A DNA stretch of 64,000 nt from Marivivens niveibacter (GTDB taxonomy: Bacteria > Pseudomonadota > Alphaproteobacteria > Rhodobacterales > Rhodobacteraceae), in NCBI RefSeq assembly GCF_002150005.2, contig NZ_MSPP01000001.1, forward strand, positions 1,115,293-1,179,292. Direction: 5' to 3'. The notes below the pieces were generated by a model. It was given only the letters and a program-made list of their open reading frames with translations, was not told where the DNA came from and did no database searches. The position numbers were made by a program, and so were the translations under genes. Positions 8,016 to 17,791 of the stretch are shown here, piece after piece (position 1 is the first letter of the stretch; each line of letters begins with the position of its first letter).

Positions 8016-9176
8016 ATGAATCCCATCGCCGCAAAAATCGCATTCCTTACCGAAGCAGATCGTCTGAAAAATGTCATCCGCGCGAACAACGTCATCGACG
8101 GGTCACGGCAGGAAAATTCGGCCGAGCACAGCTGGCACGTCGCGCTATATGCATTGGTTTTTGCGCCCTACGCCGCACCCGATGTCGATGTGGATCGCGC
8201 CATTGCGATGCTGTTGGTGCATGACATCGTGGAAATAGACGCAGGCGATCACCCCATCCATCTAGATCACGACCAAGCCGCCATTGAACTAGCGGAACGC
8301 GCCGCCGCCGATCGTATCTTTGGCCTGCTACCTTTCCCTATGGCCATCGAATATCGCGCCCTTTGGGATGAATTTGAATCCGGCACAACCGCAACCGCCC
8401 GCTTTGCGAAAATGATCGACACGATCCACCCAGTCTATCAAACCCTGTGCAGCAGCAACCCAGACCAAACCCACATTGAAATCGTCCGCGCCAACGTGAC
8501 ATCGGGCCGCGCTGAAATTCTGCGCACCCATTGGCCTATGGTTCACGATCACATCGTCGGCCTGCTGAATAAAGAACCAATAACAGCGCCCACCGATTTC
8601 ACCCTGCGGCTTAGTTTTGCTGTTGAGACATGCAAACTAAAACACATCAATCGGGCAACGCTGCTGTGCGATGGATCACGCCGTGAAAATTCCGGCGAAC
8701 ACAGTTGGCACATCGCATTGTACGCACTGACAATGGCCCCCATCGCTCATGCGCCAGTCAGCGTGGGACGGGTCGTTCGCATGTTGCTGCTGCACGACAT
8801 TGTCGAGATTGACGCAGGCGATGCACCCATCCACGGTGATTATGACCCAGCCGAAATGGCCGCAAAAGAACAAGCCGCCGCAGACCGCCTATTTGGCCTA
8901 TTACCCCGCGACCAAGGCGCGGAGCTGCGCGATTTGTGGACAGAATTCGAAGACGCAAAAACGACTGACGCTATTTATGCTAAGTCCGTTGATCGGGTTC
9001 AGCCATTGATTTCAAACCTTGTTGGTGATGGCGGGTCGTGGCGCGAATATAACGTGTCATACTATCAGCTCGTCTCACGGGTTGGCGCAAAAATTCAGCG
9101 CGGCGCGCCTGAATTATGGACCGAGATGGACAAGCGGATTCGTAGCCACCCTTGGTTTGTCGCAGAATTCGACTGA
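8016..9176 (+). CDS. Tandem HD-domain phosphohydrolase (YfbR/HDDC2-like duplication)
   Basis: 386 residues made of two HD hydrolase modules of about 190 residues each. The first has AEHSWHVALYAL and LLVHDIVEIDAGD (HD at residues 69-70). The second repeats GEHSWHIALYAL and LLLHDIVEIDAGD (HD at residues 260-261). Metal-binding residues appear intact in both halves. Single-module relatives are 5'-deoxynucleotidases that dephosphorylate dNMPs, so a nucleotide phosphatase is the best guess. The internal duplication is clear at sequence level. The gene stands alone between a terminator and icd. Confidence 0.85.
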   Translation: MNPIAAKIAFLTEADRLKNVIRANNVIDGSRQENSAEHSWHVALYALVFAPYAAPDVDVDRAIAMLLVHDIVEIDAGDHPIHLDHDQAAIELAERAAADRIFGLLPFPMAIEYRALWDEFESGTTATARFAKMIDTIHPVYQTLCSSNPDQTHIEIVRANVTSGRAEILRTHWPMVHDHIVGLLNKEPITAPTDFTLRLSFAVETCKLKHINRATLLCDGSRRENSGEHSWHIALYALTMAPIAHAPVSVGRVVRMLLLHDIVEIDAGDAPIHGDYDPAEMAAKEQAAADRLFGLLPRDQGAELRDLWTEFEDAKTTDAIYAKSVDRVQPLISNLVGDGGSWREYNVSYYQLVSRVGAKIQRGAPELWTEMDKRIRSHPWFVAEFD

Positions 9177-9274
9177 TTGGTCGATTTTTCGGCATACCAT
9201 TGTATACAAAATGTAGCCATACGTTTGGATTTAGGGTATAGCAGTGCCAAATCATTCCAACCGGAGCCGCACCG

Positions 9275-10489
9275 ATGACCAAGATCAAAGTCGCAAACCC
9301 CGTCGTTGAACTCGACGGCGATGAAATGACCCGCATCATCTGGGATTTCATCAAGCAAAAACTGATCCTGCCCTATCTGGATATCGACCTGAAATATTAC
9401 GATCTCGGGATCGAAGAACGCGATCGCACCGACGACCAAATCACCATCGACGCGGCCAATGCGATCAAAGAACACGGCGTTGGCGTGAAGTGCGCGACCA
9501 TCACCCCGGACGAGGCCCGCGTCGAAGAATTCGGCCTGAAAAAAATGTGGAAATCGCCGAACGGCACGATCCGCAACATTCTGGGCGGCGTTGTGTTCCG
9601 TCAGCCGATCATCTGCCGCAACGTGCCCCGTCTGGTCCCAGGCTGGACACAGCCCATCGTCGTTGGCCGCCACGCGTTCGGCGACCAGTACAAAGCGACC
9701 GATTTCCATTTCCCGGGCGCTGGCAAACTAACGATGAAATTCGTCGGCGAAGACGGCACCGTCATCGAAAAAGAGGTCTATGACGCCCCATCCGCTGGCG
9801 TTTATATGGGCATGTACAACTTGGATGAATCGATCCGCGATTTCGCCCGTGCGTCGTTCAACTATGGCCTGATGATGAATTGGCCCGTGTACCTGTCGAC
9901 CAAAAACACGATCCTCAAGGCCTATGACGGCCGTTTCAAAGATCTGTTCGCCGAAGTTTTCGAAGCCGAATTTGCCGAAAAATTCAAAGACGCGGGCATC
10001 TGGTACGAACACCGCCTGATCGACGACATGGTCGCCTGTGCGCTCAAATGGAACGGCGGCTTTGTTTGGGCCTGTAAGAACTATGATGGCGACGTACAGT
10101 CCGACACCGTGGCGCAAGGCTACGGATCTTTGGGCATGATGGCATCGCAACTGATGACCCCAGACGGCAAAATCGTCGAAGCCGAAGCCGCCCACGGCAC
10201 CGTCACCCGCCACTATCGCAACCATCAGGCGGGCAAGGCGACGTCGACCAACTCTATCGCGACGATCTACGCATGGACGGGCGGCCTTAAACACCGCGCA
10301 AAACTGGACGGCAATGAACAACTGATGCGCTTTGCCGAAACGCTGGAACGCGTCACCGTTCAGTGCGTCGAAGACGGCCATATGACCAAAGATTTGGCCC
10401 TATTGGTCGGCCCAGATCAGGGGTGGCTGACTACCATGGGATTCTTGGAAAAACTGGACGAATACCTGAACAAAGCCTTGGTAGGCTAA
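9275..10489 (+). CDS. icd: NADP-dependent isocitrate dehydrogenase
   Basis: 404-residue homodimeric isocitrate dehydrogenase of the eukaryote-like type, converting isocitrate to 2-oxoglutarate in the TCA cycle. [17 protein letters not shown] at the start, the substrate loop [12 protein letters not shown], the metal and catalytic region YDGDVQSD, and [10 protein letters not shown] plus [15 protein letters not shown] near the C-terminus are diagnostic. Full length. A GGAG Shine-Dalgarno site precedes the ATG. The gene is monocistronic, followed by a terminator at 10493-10521. Confidence 0.98.
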   Translation: MTKIKVANPVVELDGDEMTRIIWDFIKQKLILPYLDIDLKYYDLGIEERDRTDDQITIDAANAIKEHGVGVKCATITPDEARVEEFGLKKMWKSPNGTIRNILGGVVFRQPIICRNVPRLVPGWTQPIVVGRHAFGDQYKATDFHFPGAGKLTMKFVGEDGTVIEKEVYDAPSAGVYMGMYNLDESIRDFARASFNYGLMMNWPVYLSTKNTILKAYDGRFKDLFAEVFEAEFAEKFKDAGIWYEHRLIDDMVACALKWNGGFVWACKNYDGDVQSDTVAQGYGSLGMMASQLMTPDGKIVEAEAAHGTVTRHYRNHQAGKATSTNSIATIYAWTGGLKHRAKLDGNEQLMRFAETLERVTVQCVEDGHMTKDLALLVGPDQGWLTTMGFLEKLDEYLNKALVG

Positions 10490-10492
10490 AAT

Positions 10493-10521
10493 CGGCGGCC
10501 CTTCGGGGCCGTTCTTTTTTG
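10493..10521 (+). terminator. Rho-independent terminator of icd
   Basis: Stem CGGCCC / GGGCCG closing a TTCG tetraloop, followed by TTCTTTTTT. Confidence 0.9.
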
Positions 10522-10562
10522 ACCATATGGACAGGTCATAATTTCTGACCTATGTTAGATCC

Positions 10563-11186
10563 ATGCCAGCGCCATTACCATATCCACAGCACACAGTTCC
10601 ACACACCCCAGTCGAGGATGCCCAGGGTATTACAATTGGTTTAATTACAACCGCTATTGCCCTGACTTTTCTAAACTCTTTGGGTTTCATAACCGGCCAA
10701 ACCGCTGGTGTTGCGCTGATCGTATCGTACCTGACGGGGGTCAGTTTCAGCTGGGTGTTTTTTCTCATCAACATCCCGTTCTACATCTTTGCTTGGTTCC
10801 GCATGGGGCCAGAGTTCACGTTAAAATCGGCGTTTTGCGTCACGGCTCTATCGGTGATGATGGGCTACATCCCTGCCCTGATGCCGTTCGACGGATTGAA
10901 CCCGTGGTTCGGCACCATAGCATTCGGCGTGCTGTGCGGGTTTGGTCTGTTGGGGATATTTCGGCACAAGGCGTCGCTGGGCGGTTTGGGCGTTGTGGCC
11001 CTGATGATCCAAGACCGCACAGGGTTTCGCGCGGGATATGTTCAGATCATTTTCGACGTGATCATTTTTGGCACCGCAGCGGCATTGCTACCGCTGCGGG
11101 TCGTGTTGTTTTCATTGCTTGGTGCGCTGGTTCTGAACACGGTTATCGCGTTCAACCATCGACGCGACCGTTATATCGCTAATTAG
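10563..11186 (+). CDS. YitT-family (DUF161) membrane protein, copy 1
   Basis: 207 residues with five or six membrane segments and a short cytosolic N-terminus. It closely matches the protein encoded at 11831-12433: both have DAQGI near the N-terminus, GFxTGQTAG, a GASLGG/KASLGG segment, KTGFRAG/RTGFRAG, and end in NHRRDRYIAN or NHRKDRYIAT. DUF161/YitT proteins are inner-membrane proteins of uncertain transport function. The two copies probably arose by local duplication. Base composition here looks a little more AT-rich at the 5' end than in the second copy. Confidence 0.8.
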   Translation: MPAPLPYPQHTVPHTPVEDAQGITIGLITTAIALTFLNSLGFITGQTAGVALIVSYLTGVSFSWVFFLINIPFYIFAWFRMGPEFTLKSAFCVTALSVMMGYIPALMPFDGLNPWFGTIAFGVLCGFGLLGIFRHKASLGGLGVVALMIQDRTGFRAGYVQIIFDVIIFGTAAALLPLRVVLFSLLGALVLNTVIAFNHRRDRYIAN

Positions 11187-11417
11187 TCACCACAGACTTT
11201 TGGTTGGGTCGTAATACGGCGGGGGCGCTTTGGGGGGCAGCCCCATATCGCGGCGCAGATATTCCGGCGTGCCGTCATCTATGATGCCCTTTTTATACCG
11301 CCGAACACCTGCATTCGCGGCTAGCAATTCGCGAACAACGTGCCAGAACCCGTGGCTATCAATCAAAGTTTCCAGCAAATAGCGTGCTGGAATACGCGTC
11401 AGTTGACTATTGGTCAT
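11187..11417 (-). CDS. Small DUF1127-like protein
   Basis: 76-residue basic protein between the two YitT-family copies and on the opposite strand. The centre (HGFWHVVRELL) and LRRDMGLPP recall the small arginine-rich DUF1127 proteins of Rhodobacteraceae, but the match is partial and the C-terminus PPYYDPTKSLW is distinctive. Its stop abuts the stop of the upstream convergent gene. DUF1127 proteins are often stress-induced and RNA-related; no function is claimed here. Confidence 0.55.
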   Translation of the reverse strand: MTNSQLTRIPARYLLETLIDSHGFWHVVRELLAANAGVRRYKKGIIDDGTPEYLRRDMGLPPKAPPPYYDPTKSLW

Positions 11418-11532
11418 ACGTTTTCAGGCAAAACATGCCTGCCCTTTATTTAGGTTAGAAAAACGCAACACAGATACGAAAACGGGCAATCAGCCTGTTT
11501 GCGGATAAAATGTTGCTAAAGGTTTGGAATGT

Positions 11533-11552
11533 GCCGGATTACCGGCGTTTTT
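11533..11552 (+). terminator. Candidate terminator hairpin of unknown transcript
   Basis: GCCGG-ATTA-CCGGC followed by GTTTTT. No annotated plus-strand gene ends just upstream, so it may close a short RNA from about 11420-11530, or be fortuitous. Confidence 0.4.
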
Positions 11553-11559
11553 GCGGGGC

Positions 11560-11673
11560 TTAAGAGCGGGCCGCGGTTCGCTGCATTTTCGCTGCGATCA
11601 TCGACCATGCATGCGGGGCTTTTGCCGCGACTGCATTAACGCCTAGAGGTGCGCACGATACAAATTTAGTCAT
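11560..11673 (-). CDS. Possible 37-residue small protein
   Basis: ATG at 11673 follows a purine-rich AAAAGGGGG stretch at about 8 bases. The product begins MTKFVSCAPLG and ends MQRTAARS, with alanine- and basic-rich content. No homologue was recognised. It could be a stress-type small protein like others in the group or a chance frame; the good ribosome site is the main support. Confidence 0.35.
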   Translation of the reverse strand: MTKFVSCAPLGVNAVAAKAPHAWSMIAAKMQRTAARS

Positions 11674-11830
11674 GATGCCCCCTTTTCACGTTGGCGTTTC
11701 GTCGATGCGATCAGATTGCATAGCGCATCGATTCAACCAAAGGTTTTTCTTTAATCTTTTGATCAAAGACCATTGTGTTGCCAAAATACCCGCGATATCG
11801 CGCGGCAAAGATTAAAAGATAGGCCCTGTT

Positions 11831-12433
11831 ATGACAGATCCCAAAACTCACAGCCTGATCGAGGACGCCCAAGGCATCCTATTCGGCACCTTTATGGCGT
11901 CCTTTGGCGTTTTGATCCTGACCCATCTTGGGTTCGTGACGGGCCAAACTGCGGGCCTTGCGATCATCCTGTCCTACGCCACGAATTGGAGCTTTAGCGC
12001 GTGGTTCTTTATCGTGAACCTTCCGTTCTATTGGCTGGGCTACAAACGCATCGGCCTGCGGTTCATGATCAAAACCTTCATCGCGGTCGCGCTGGTAACT
12101 GTGATCACCCCTATCCTGCCGATGTTCATTAGTTTCGAAAACCTGAACCCGATCGTGGGGGCGATCCTGTTTGGTTTCTGTACGGGCGCGGCCCTGATGG
12201 CACTGTTCCGTCATGGCGCATCTTTGGGCGGAATTGGTATTTTGGCGCTGTATATTCAGGAAAAAACGGGCTTTCGCGCGGGCTGGACACAGCTTTTGTT
12301 CGATGCCGCGCTGTTTTCGGTCGCTTTCGGATTGCGGGATTTCATGACGGTCGTCTACAGTTTCCTTGGCGCCTTGGTTGTGAACCTTGTGATCGCCATC
12401 AACCACCGCAAAGACCGTTATATCGCCACCTAA
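11831..12433 (+). CDS. YitT-family (DUF161) membrane protein, copy 2
   Basis: 200-residue inner-membrane protein with about five or six transmembrane helices, paralogous to the product at 10563-11186 (shared DAQGI, GFVTGQTAGLA, GASLGGIG, KTGFRAG and the terminal NHRKDRYIAT). The function of the family is not established; it may transport a small solute. The gene is followed after 13 bases by an SMR-type transporter gene, so the two are probably cotranscribed. Confidence 0.82.
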   Translation: MTDPKTHSLIEDAQGILFGTFMASFGVLILTHLGFVTGQTAGLAIILSYATNWSFSAWFFIVNLPFYWLGYKRIGLRFMIKTFIAVALVTVITPILPMFISFENLNPIVGAILFGFCTGAALMALFRHGASLGGIGILALYIQEKTGFRAGWTQLLFDAALFSVAFGLRDFMTVVYSFLGALVVNLVIAINHRKDRYIAT

Positions 12434-12446
12434 GAAAGGGAACGCC

Positions 12447-12785
12447 ATGCCGACCCATGTTATCGCGCTGATCTTCGCGATCATTGCCGAAACGATAGCA
12501 ACATCGGCCCTTAAGGCGTCTGAACAGTTCACAAAACTGGGCCCCACCGCGATTGTTGTCATCGGCTACGCCATTTCATTCTACCTGCTAGCCTATGCCG
12601 TCCGGTTCATGCCGGTCGGCATCGTCTATGCGATCTGGTCGGGGCTGGGCATCGTGCTGGTCGCGATCATTGGTTGGGTCTGGTTCAAACAAATGCTCGA
12701 CCTGCCCGCGATCATCGGTTTGGCGATGATATTGGGCGGAATCGTCGTAATTAACGTGTTTTCAGGTGCGACCAGCCACCATTAA
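12447..12785 (+). CDS. Small multidrug resistance (SMR) family transporter
   Basis: 112 residues with four transmembrane helices. The essential membrane glutamate is at residue 15 (IIAETIATSALK), and the YAIWSGLG motif of helix 3 is present, as in EmrE/QacE/SugE proteins. These act as antiparallel dimers that exchange protons for cationic compounds or guanidinium. It sits 13 bases after the YitT-family gene with a GAAAGGGAA ribosome site. Whether it is of the drug or guanidinium subtype was not decided. Confidence 0.9.
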   Translation: MPTHVIALIFAIIAETIATSALKASEQFTKLGPTAIVVIGYAISFYLLAYAVRFMPVGIVYAIWSGLGIVLVAIIGWVWFKQMLDLPAIIGLAMILGGIVVINVFSGATSHH

Positions 12786-12857
12786 ATGCCTTTGGGGGTA
12801 GCTTTCGCCGCAATTGCACGGTAAGGCGCAGCCAACTCCTCTTTTCAAGGCTGAACT

Positions 12858-14675
12858 ATGGATATCCGTAACATCGCGATCATCGCGCACGTTGACCACG
12901 GCAAAACGACTCTGGTTGACGAACTTCTGAAACAATCGGGCGCATTCCGTGAAAACCAAGCCGTTGCAGAACGCGCTATGGATTCGAACGACATTGAACG
13001 CGAACGCGGCATTACCATTCTGGCGAAAGCCACATCCGTTGAATGGAACGGCACCCGCATCAACATCGTTGACACCCCAGGCCACGCCGATTTCGGCGGC
13101 GAAGTTGAACGCATCCTGTCGATGGTTGACGGCGTTGTTCTGCTGGTTGACGCAGCCGAAGGCCCGATGCCGCAGACCAAATTCGTGACCTCCAAAGCGC
13201 TGGCGCTGGGTCTGAAACCAATCGTTGTTCTGAACAAAGTCGACAAACCAGACGCCGAACCAGATCGCGCGCTGGACCAATGTTTCGACCTGTTTGCGAA
13301 CCTTGGCGCAAATGACGAACAGCTGGACTTCCCTCACATGTACGCATCGGGCCGCTCGGGCTGGTGTGATGCTGAACTGGACGGCCCACGCAAAGACCTG
13401 ACCGCCCTGTTCGAACTGATCGTGAACCACGTCGAGGCGCCAAAGCAGATCGAAAAGAAAGACGAACCTTTCTCGATGATCGCGACGACCTTGGGCGCTG
13501 ACCCGTTCATCGGCCGCATCCTGACCGGCCGCGTTGAAACCGGCACCCTGAAAACCGGCGACACGCTAAAGGCTCTGTCGCGCGACGGCGAAAAAATCGA
13601 ACAGTTCCGCGTCACCAAAATTCTGGCGTTCCGCGGACTGGCTCAGTCCCCAATCGACGAAGCCATCGCAGGCGACATCGTCTCGGTTGCAGGCATGTCC
13701 ACCGCGACCGTGGCTGACACCCTGTGTGACCCACAAGTAAACGAGCCGCTGTTCGCACAGCCAATCGACCCGCCGACCATTTCGGTTCTGTTCGGCATCA
13801 ACGACAGCCCTCTGGCTGGCCGTGACGGTAAAAAGGTTCAGTCGCGCGTTATCCGTGACCGCCTGATGAAAGAAGCCGAAACCAACGTCGCGATCAAAAT
13901 CGAAGACACCCCAGGTGGCGAAGCGTTCATCGTTTCGGGCCGCGGCGAATTGCAGATGGGCGTTCTGATCGAAAACATGCGCCGCGAAGGTTTCGAACTG
14001 TCGATCTCGCGTCCTCAGGTTATTTTCCAGGAACAAGACGGCGTTCGCATGGAGCCTGTCGAAGAAGTCGTGATCGACGTTGATGACGAATATTCGGGCG
14101 CTGTTATCGAAAAAATCACCGGCCCACGCAAAGGCGATCTGGTTGAAATGTCGCCAGGTGGCGCAGGCAAAACCCGTATCGTGGCCCACGTTCCTTCGCG
14201 CGGCCTGATCGGTTACCACGGCGAATTCCTGACCGACACGCGCGGTTCGGGCATCATGAACCGTATCTTCCACGGCTGGACCGAACACAAAGGCCCAATC
14301 GCTGGCCGCCGTCAGGGTGTTCTGATTTCCATGGAAAACGGCACCGCTGTTGCCTACGCTCTGTGGAACCTAGAAGACCGCGGCAAGATGTTCATCAACC
14401 CGCAGGATCCTGTCTACACCGGCATGATCATCGGCGAACACAGCCGCGACAACGATCTGGAAGTGAACCCGCTGAAAGGCAAGAAACTGACCAACGTTCG
14501 CGCATCGGGTTCGGACGAAGCTGTTCGCCTGACGCCACCAGTTGTGATGTCGCTGGAACAGGCAATCGCCTACATCGACGACGATGAACTGGTCGAGGTG
14601 ACGCCAAACGCGGTCCGCCTGCGTAAACGCTATCTGGACCCACATGAACGCAAGCGTCAATCGCGCAGCGCATAA
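12858..14675 (+). CDS. typA: Translational GTPase TypA/BipA
   Basis: 605-residue ribosome-associated GTPase involved in 50S assembly and stress adaptation. The G domain has [10 protein letters not shown], the switch region [21 protein letters not shown] and NKVDKPDA. The C-terminal half has [18 protein letters not shown] and the BipA-specific [15 protein letters not shown]. Standard full length. Monocistronic, with a perfect terminator at 14679-14706. Codon use is strongly biased, as expected for a highly expressed gene. Confidence 0.98.
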   Translation: MDIRNIAIIAHVDHGKTTLVDELLKQSGAFRENQAVAERAMDSNDIERERGITILAKATSVEWNGTRINIVDTPGHADFGGEVERILSMVDGVVLLVDAAEGPMPQTKFVTSKALALGLKPIVVLNKVDKPDAEPDRALDQCFDLFANLGANDEQLDFPHMYASGRSGWCDAELDGPRKDLTALFELIVNHVEAPKQIEKKDEPFSMIATTLGADPFIGRILTGRVETGTLKTGDTLKALSRDGEKIEQFRVTKILAFRGLAQSPIDEAIAGDIVSVAGMSTATVADTLCDPQVNEPLFAQPIDPPTISVLFGINDSPLAGRDGKKVQSRVIRDRLMKEAETNVAIKIEDTPGGEAFIVSGRGELQMGVLIENMRREGFELSISRPQVIFQEQDGVRMEPVEEVVIDVDDEYSGAVIEKITGPRKGDLVEMSPGGAGKTRIVAHVPSRGLIGYHGEFLTDTRGSGIMNRIFHGWTEHKGPIAGRRQGVLISMENGTAVAYALWNLEDRGKMFINPQDPVYTGMIIGEHSRDNDLEVNPLKGKKLTNVRASGSDEAVRLTPPVVMSLEQAIAYIDDDELVEVTPNAVRLRKRYLDPHERKRQSRSA

Positions 14676-14678
14676 TAG

Positions 14679-14706
14679 AAAAGGCCCCGAAATTCGGGGC
14701 CTTTTT
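14679..14706 (+). terminator. Rho-independent terminator of typA
   Basis: Perfect stem AAGGCCCCGAA / TTCGGGGCCTT followed by T5. Confidence 0.92.
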
Positions 14707-14720
14707 CTTTGGGTCATAAT

Positions 14721-14756
14721 GAAAAAAGGCGCGAGGTGATCCTCGCGCCCTTTTAT
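14721..14756 (-). terminator. Terminator of the DUF1330 gene
   Basis: Stem GGCGCGAGG / CCTCGCGCC with a four-base loop at 14728-14749. It is flanked by a T-run on the minus strand and a shorter one on the plus strand, so it can act in both directions. Confidence 0.85.
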
Positions 14757-15047
14757 TTATTCTGCCGCTTCGACGATCATCAAATCGCGTTCACTGGCCC
14801 CTTTGGCGTAGGATAACGCCTCTTGGTAGGCATCCGAATGATAACAATCGTGCGCTGCCTGCATGCTGTCGAAATAAGCGACAACATGGCGGGCGCGATC
14901 GGTGCCTTCTAGGATTTCGTATTTTCCGCCACGAGCCAGAAATTTACCTCCGTGATCCGCAATCGCGACAGTCGCGCGTTTTGCATATTCACCATAGGCA
15001 GCTTCGTCCGTGACGTGTACGTGGGCGATCCAATAGGCACCTGGCAT
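14757..15047 (-). CDS. DUF1330 family protein
   Basis: 96-residue protein of the DUF1330 dimeric ferredoxin-like barrel family: GAYWIAHVHVTDEAAYGEYAK at the N-terminus (20 residues or fewer conserved), GGKFLARGGKYEILEG in the centre, and YHSDAYQEAL. Function is unestablished; some relatives bind small aromatic or heme-like ligands. It begins 2 bases after the alaS stop and is followed by a terminator, so it is the last gene of an alaS transcript. Confidence 0.85.
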   Translation of the reverse strand: MPGAYWIAHVHVTDEAAYGEYAKRATVAIADHGGKFLARGGKYEILEGTDRARHVVAYFDSMQAAHDCYHSDAYQEALSYAKGASERDLMIVEAAE

Positions 15048-15049
15048 TG

Positions 15050-17707
15050 TTACGCTCCTTCGATGACGGCTTCGGCAGCTGAAATAGCAGCATCCGCATT
15101 TTCAACGGACGCACCGCCGCCTTGGGCCATGTCAGGACGGCCGCCGCCGCCTTTGCCGCCCAATTCTGGGGTTACGGCGCGAATGATGTCCGCCGCCGAC
15201 ACTTTGCCGGTCAGGTCAGATGTCACGCCGCAAGCAACGGCCGCTTTACCACCAGCGTCAGCAATCAACAGAACAACGCCTGAACCCATCTGGGCCTTCA
15301 TCTCGTCAATTATGCCAGGCAGGTCTTTGCCAGTCACGCCAGAAAGAACCTGAGCTTTGAACGATACACCGTTGATTTCCTTGGCAGGTTCTTCGGCTTT
15401 CGCACCGCCAGACATCGCCAATTCGCGGCGCAACTGCGCCACTTCGTTTTCCAGCTTTTTGCGGTCATCCAACAGAGACTTCACACGATCCGCGGCCTCG
15501 GCTGCTGGCGCTTTCAATGCTGCAGCTACAGCGTTCAGGCGGGTTTCTTGTTCCTTCAGGTAGTCAATCGCGGCTTGACCAGTCAGCGCTTCGACACGGC
15601 GAACACCGGCAGAGGACGCGCTATCGGCCAATACAACGAACGCACCGATATCACCGGTTTGACGCACGTGCGTACCGCCACACAGTTCAAGGCTGTAAAC
15701 GTTGCCATCAACGCCTTTGCCCGAACCATCCAACTGGCCCATCGATACAACGCGGACTTCGTCGCCGTATTTTTCACCAAACAGCGCCTGCGCACCCAGC
15801 GCGCGCGCATCATCTGGCGTCATGATACGGGTTTCAACACGCGTGTTCTGACGGATCATTTTGTTCACGTCCGCTTCGACCTGAGTCAGCTCTTCTTCGC
15901 TTAGCGCTTTGCCGTGGCTGAAATCGAAACGCAGACGATCTGGCGCGTTCAACGAACCGCGCTGTGCAACGTGATCACCTAGCGCGTCGCGCAACGCCTC
16001 GTGCAACAGGTGCGTGGCCGAGTGGTTCGCGCGGATATCCGAACGACGCTGGTGTTCAACGACCAGTTTGGCAGGCTGTCCGCGAGTGATCGAACCTTCG
16101 GTAATTTCAGCGAAATGGATGAAAATCCCAGCCGATTTTTTGGTGTCTGTTACGCGTGCAACACCAGTTTCCGTGGTGATGGTGCCGGTATCGCCAACCT
16201 GACCACCCGATTCACCATAGAACGGAGTCTGGTTCACAACGATCTGAACGGTATCGCCCGTTTTTGCATCGCCCACAACGTCAGAGCCGTTAACGATCGC
16301 AGTGATCTGACCTTCGGCGGTTTCGGTGTCATAGCCCAAGAATTCGGTGACGCCGTTTTTATCTGCCAGTTCGAACCAAACGGTTGCGTCCGCAGCTTCG
16401 CCAGAGCCAGCCCAAGCGGCACGCGCTTTAGCTTTTTGTTCTTCCATCGCGGCGTCGAAACCGTCGGTATCTACGGTGCGGCCTTTTTCACGCAGCGCAT
16501 CCTGAGTCAGGTCGAGCGGGAAGCCGTAAGTATCATACAGTTTGAACGCAGTCGCGCCTGGCAATTCGGCACCTTCGTCCATGCCAGACAGTTCGTCATC
16601 CAACAGTTTCAGACCGCGATCCAACGTCTGTTTGAAACGGGTTTCTTCGGCCAGCAAGGTTTCTTGGATCATCGATTGAGCCTGACCCAATTCCGGATAG
16701 GCGCCGCCCATTTGTTTCACCAATTCAGGCACCAGACGGTGCATCATTGGATCTTTAGCACCCAACAGGTGCGCGTGACGCATAGCGCGGCGCATGATGC
16801 GGCGCAGAACGTAACCACGACCGTCATTCGACGGCATCACGCCATCCGCAATCAGGAACGATGTGGAACGCAGGTGGTCCGCGATCACGCGGTGATGAAC
16901 GTTCTGATCACCATAAGGGTCAGAGTTCGACGCATGTGCCGACGCTTCGATCAGTGCCTTAAACAGATCGGTATCATAGTTATCGTGGCTACCTTGCAGC
17001 AGAGCGCCGATACGTTCCAGACCCATGCCGGTGTCGATGGACTGCATATCCAGCGCTTTCATCGAGCCGTCTTCGAACTGTTCGTTCTGCATGAAAACGA
17101 CGTTCCAGATTTCGATGAACCGGTCGCCGTCTTCCTCTGGCGATCCGGGAGGGCCACCCCAGATGTGATCGCCGTGGTCATAGAAAATCTCTGTGCACGG
17201 ACCGCAAGGACCGGTTGGTCCCATCTGCCAGAAGTTATCGGACGTCGCGATGCGAATGATGCGGTCCTCAGGCACGCCGACTTTTTTCCAGATTTCGAAC
17301 GCTTCGTCATCGGTGTGATAAACGGTCGTCAGAAGACGCTTTGGGTCGATGTCGAAATCTTTGGTGATCAGTTCCCACGCAAACGGGATCGCTTCGTTTT
17401 TGAAATAATCGCCAAAAGAAAAGTTACCCAGCATTTCGAAAAATGTGTGGTGTCGCGCGGTGTATCCGACGTTGTCCAAATCGTTGTGCTTGCCGCCCGC
17501 GCGGACACATTTTTGCGACGTGGTGGCGCGCTGATAGTCACGTTTTTCAACACCGGTGAAACAGTTTTTGAACTGCACCATACCAGAGTTTGTGAACATC
17601 AGGGTCGGGTCATTACGCGGCACCAGTGGCGACGACGGAACGATGGTATGACCATTGCGTTCAAAGTAATTCAAAAAGGTCGATCGAATGTCGGAAAGGC
17701 TCGTCAT
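15050..17707 (-). CDS. alaS: Alanyl-tRNA synthetase
   Basis: 885-residue class II alanyl-tRNA synthetase. The aminoacylation domain has [17 protein letters not shown], the recognition segment follows, the editing domain has [12 protein letters not shown] and the zinc residues CGGTH, and the C-terminal C-Ala domain ends the protein. The start [20 protein letters not shown] at 17707 is chosen because alaS proteins begin at this motif. An ATG 54 bases upstream would add an unconserved tail. A separate editing factor, AlaX, is encoded in the same window at 26289-27005. Confidence 0.98.
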   Translation of the reverse strand: MTSLSDIRSTFLNYFERNGHTIVPSSPLVPRNDPTLMFTNSGMVQFKNCFTGVEKRDYQRATTSQKCVRAGGKHNDLDNVGYTARHHTFFEMLGNFSFGDYFKNEAIPFAWELITKDFDIDPKRLLTTVYHTDDEAFEIWKKVGVPEDRIIRIATSDNFWQMGPTGPCGPCTEIFYDHGDHIWGGPPGSPEEDGDRFIEIWNVVFMQNEQFEDGSMKALDMQSIDTGMGLERIGALLQGSHDNYDTDLFKALIEASAHASNSDPYGDQNVHHRVIADHLRSTSFLIADGVMPSNDGRGYVLRRIMRRAMRHAHLLGAKDPMMHRLVPELVKQMGGAYPELGQAQSMIQETLLAEETRFKQTLDRGLKLLDDELSGMDEGAELPGATAFKLYDTYGFPLDLTQDALREKGRTVDTDGFDAAMEEQKAKARAAWAGSGEAADATVWFELADKNGVTEFLGYDTETAEGQITAIVNGSDVVGDAKTGDTVQIVVNQTPFYGESGGQVGDTGTITTETGVARVTDTKKSAGIFIHFAEITEGSITRGQPAKLVVEHQRRSDIRANHSATHLLHEALRDALGDHVAQRGSLNAPDRLRFDFSHGKALSEEELTQVEADVNKMIRQNTRVETRIMTPDDARALGAQALFGEKYGDEVRVVSMGQLDGSGKGVDGNVYSLELCGGTHVRQTGDIGAFVVLADSASSAGVRRVEALTGQAAIDYLKEQETRLNAVAAALKAPAAEAADRVKSLLDDRKKLENEVAQLRRELAMSGGAKAEEPAKEINGVSFKAQVLSGVTGKDLPGIIDEMKAQMGSGVVLLIADAGGKAAVACGVTSDLTGKVSAADIIRAVTPELGGKGGGGRPDMAQGGGASVENADAAISAAEAVIEGA

Positions 17708-17791
17708 AGCGCTCTTCTCACAGGCATAGTTTCGCAATGGTGTACCGCCCTGATTGGGCACTGTCCATGGCTGCGCGGCGCTTTGAAGGGT

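Larger units (their letters stand above)
11418..11830. other. 413-base intergenic region between the small protein and YitT copy 2
   Basis: Mostly non-coding, AT-rich. It holds a hairpin with a T-run on the plus strand (11533-11552) and a possible 37-codon minus-strand ORF (11560-11673). The remaining stretch 11674-11830 must contain promoters for the plus-strand gene at 11831 and perhaps for the small ORF, but no clear -35/-10 pair was found. Confidence 0.5.

Noticed and set aside
9224..9237. A TTTGGATTTAGGGT element upstream of icd resembling the reverse of the CCC-TAARTY motif
   Set aside because: It points away from icd, and no matching -35 was found in that orientation, so it is probably coincidental.
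11418..11830. CcsR-type small RNA next to a DUF1127-like gene
   Set aside because: The CCUCCUCCC loop motif of those RNAs is not present in the gap.
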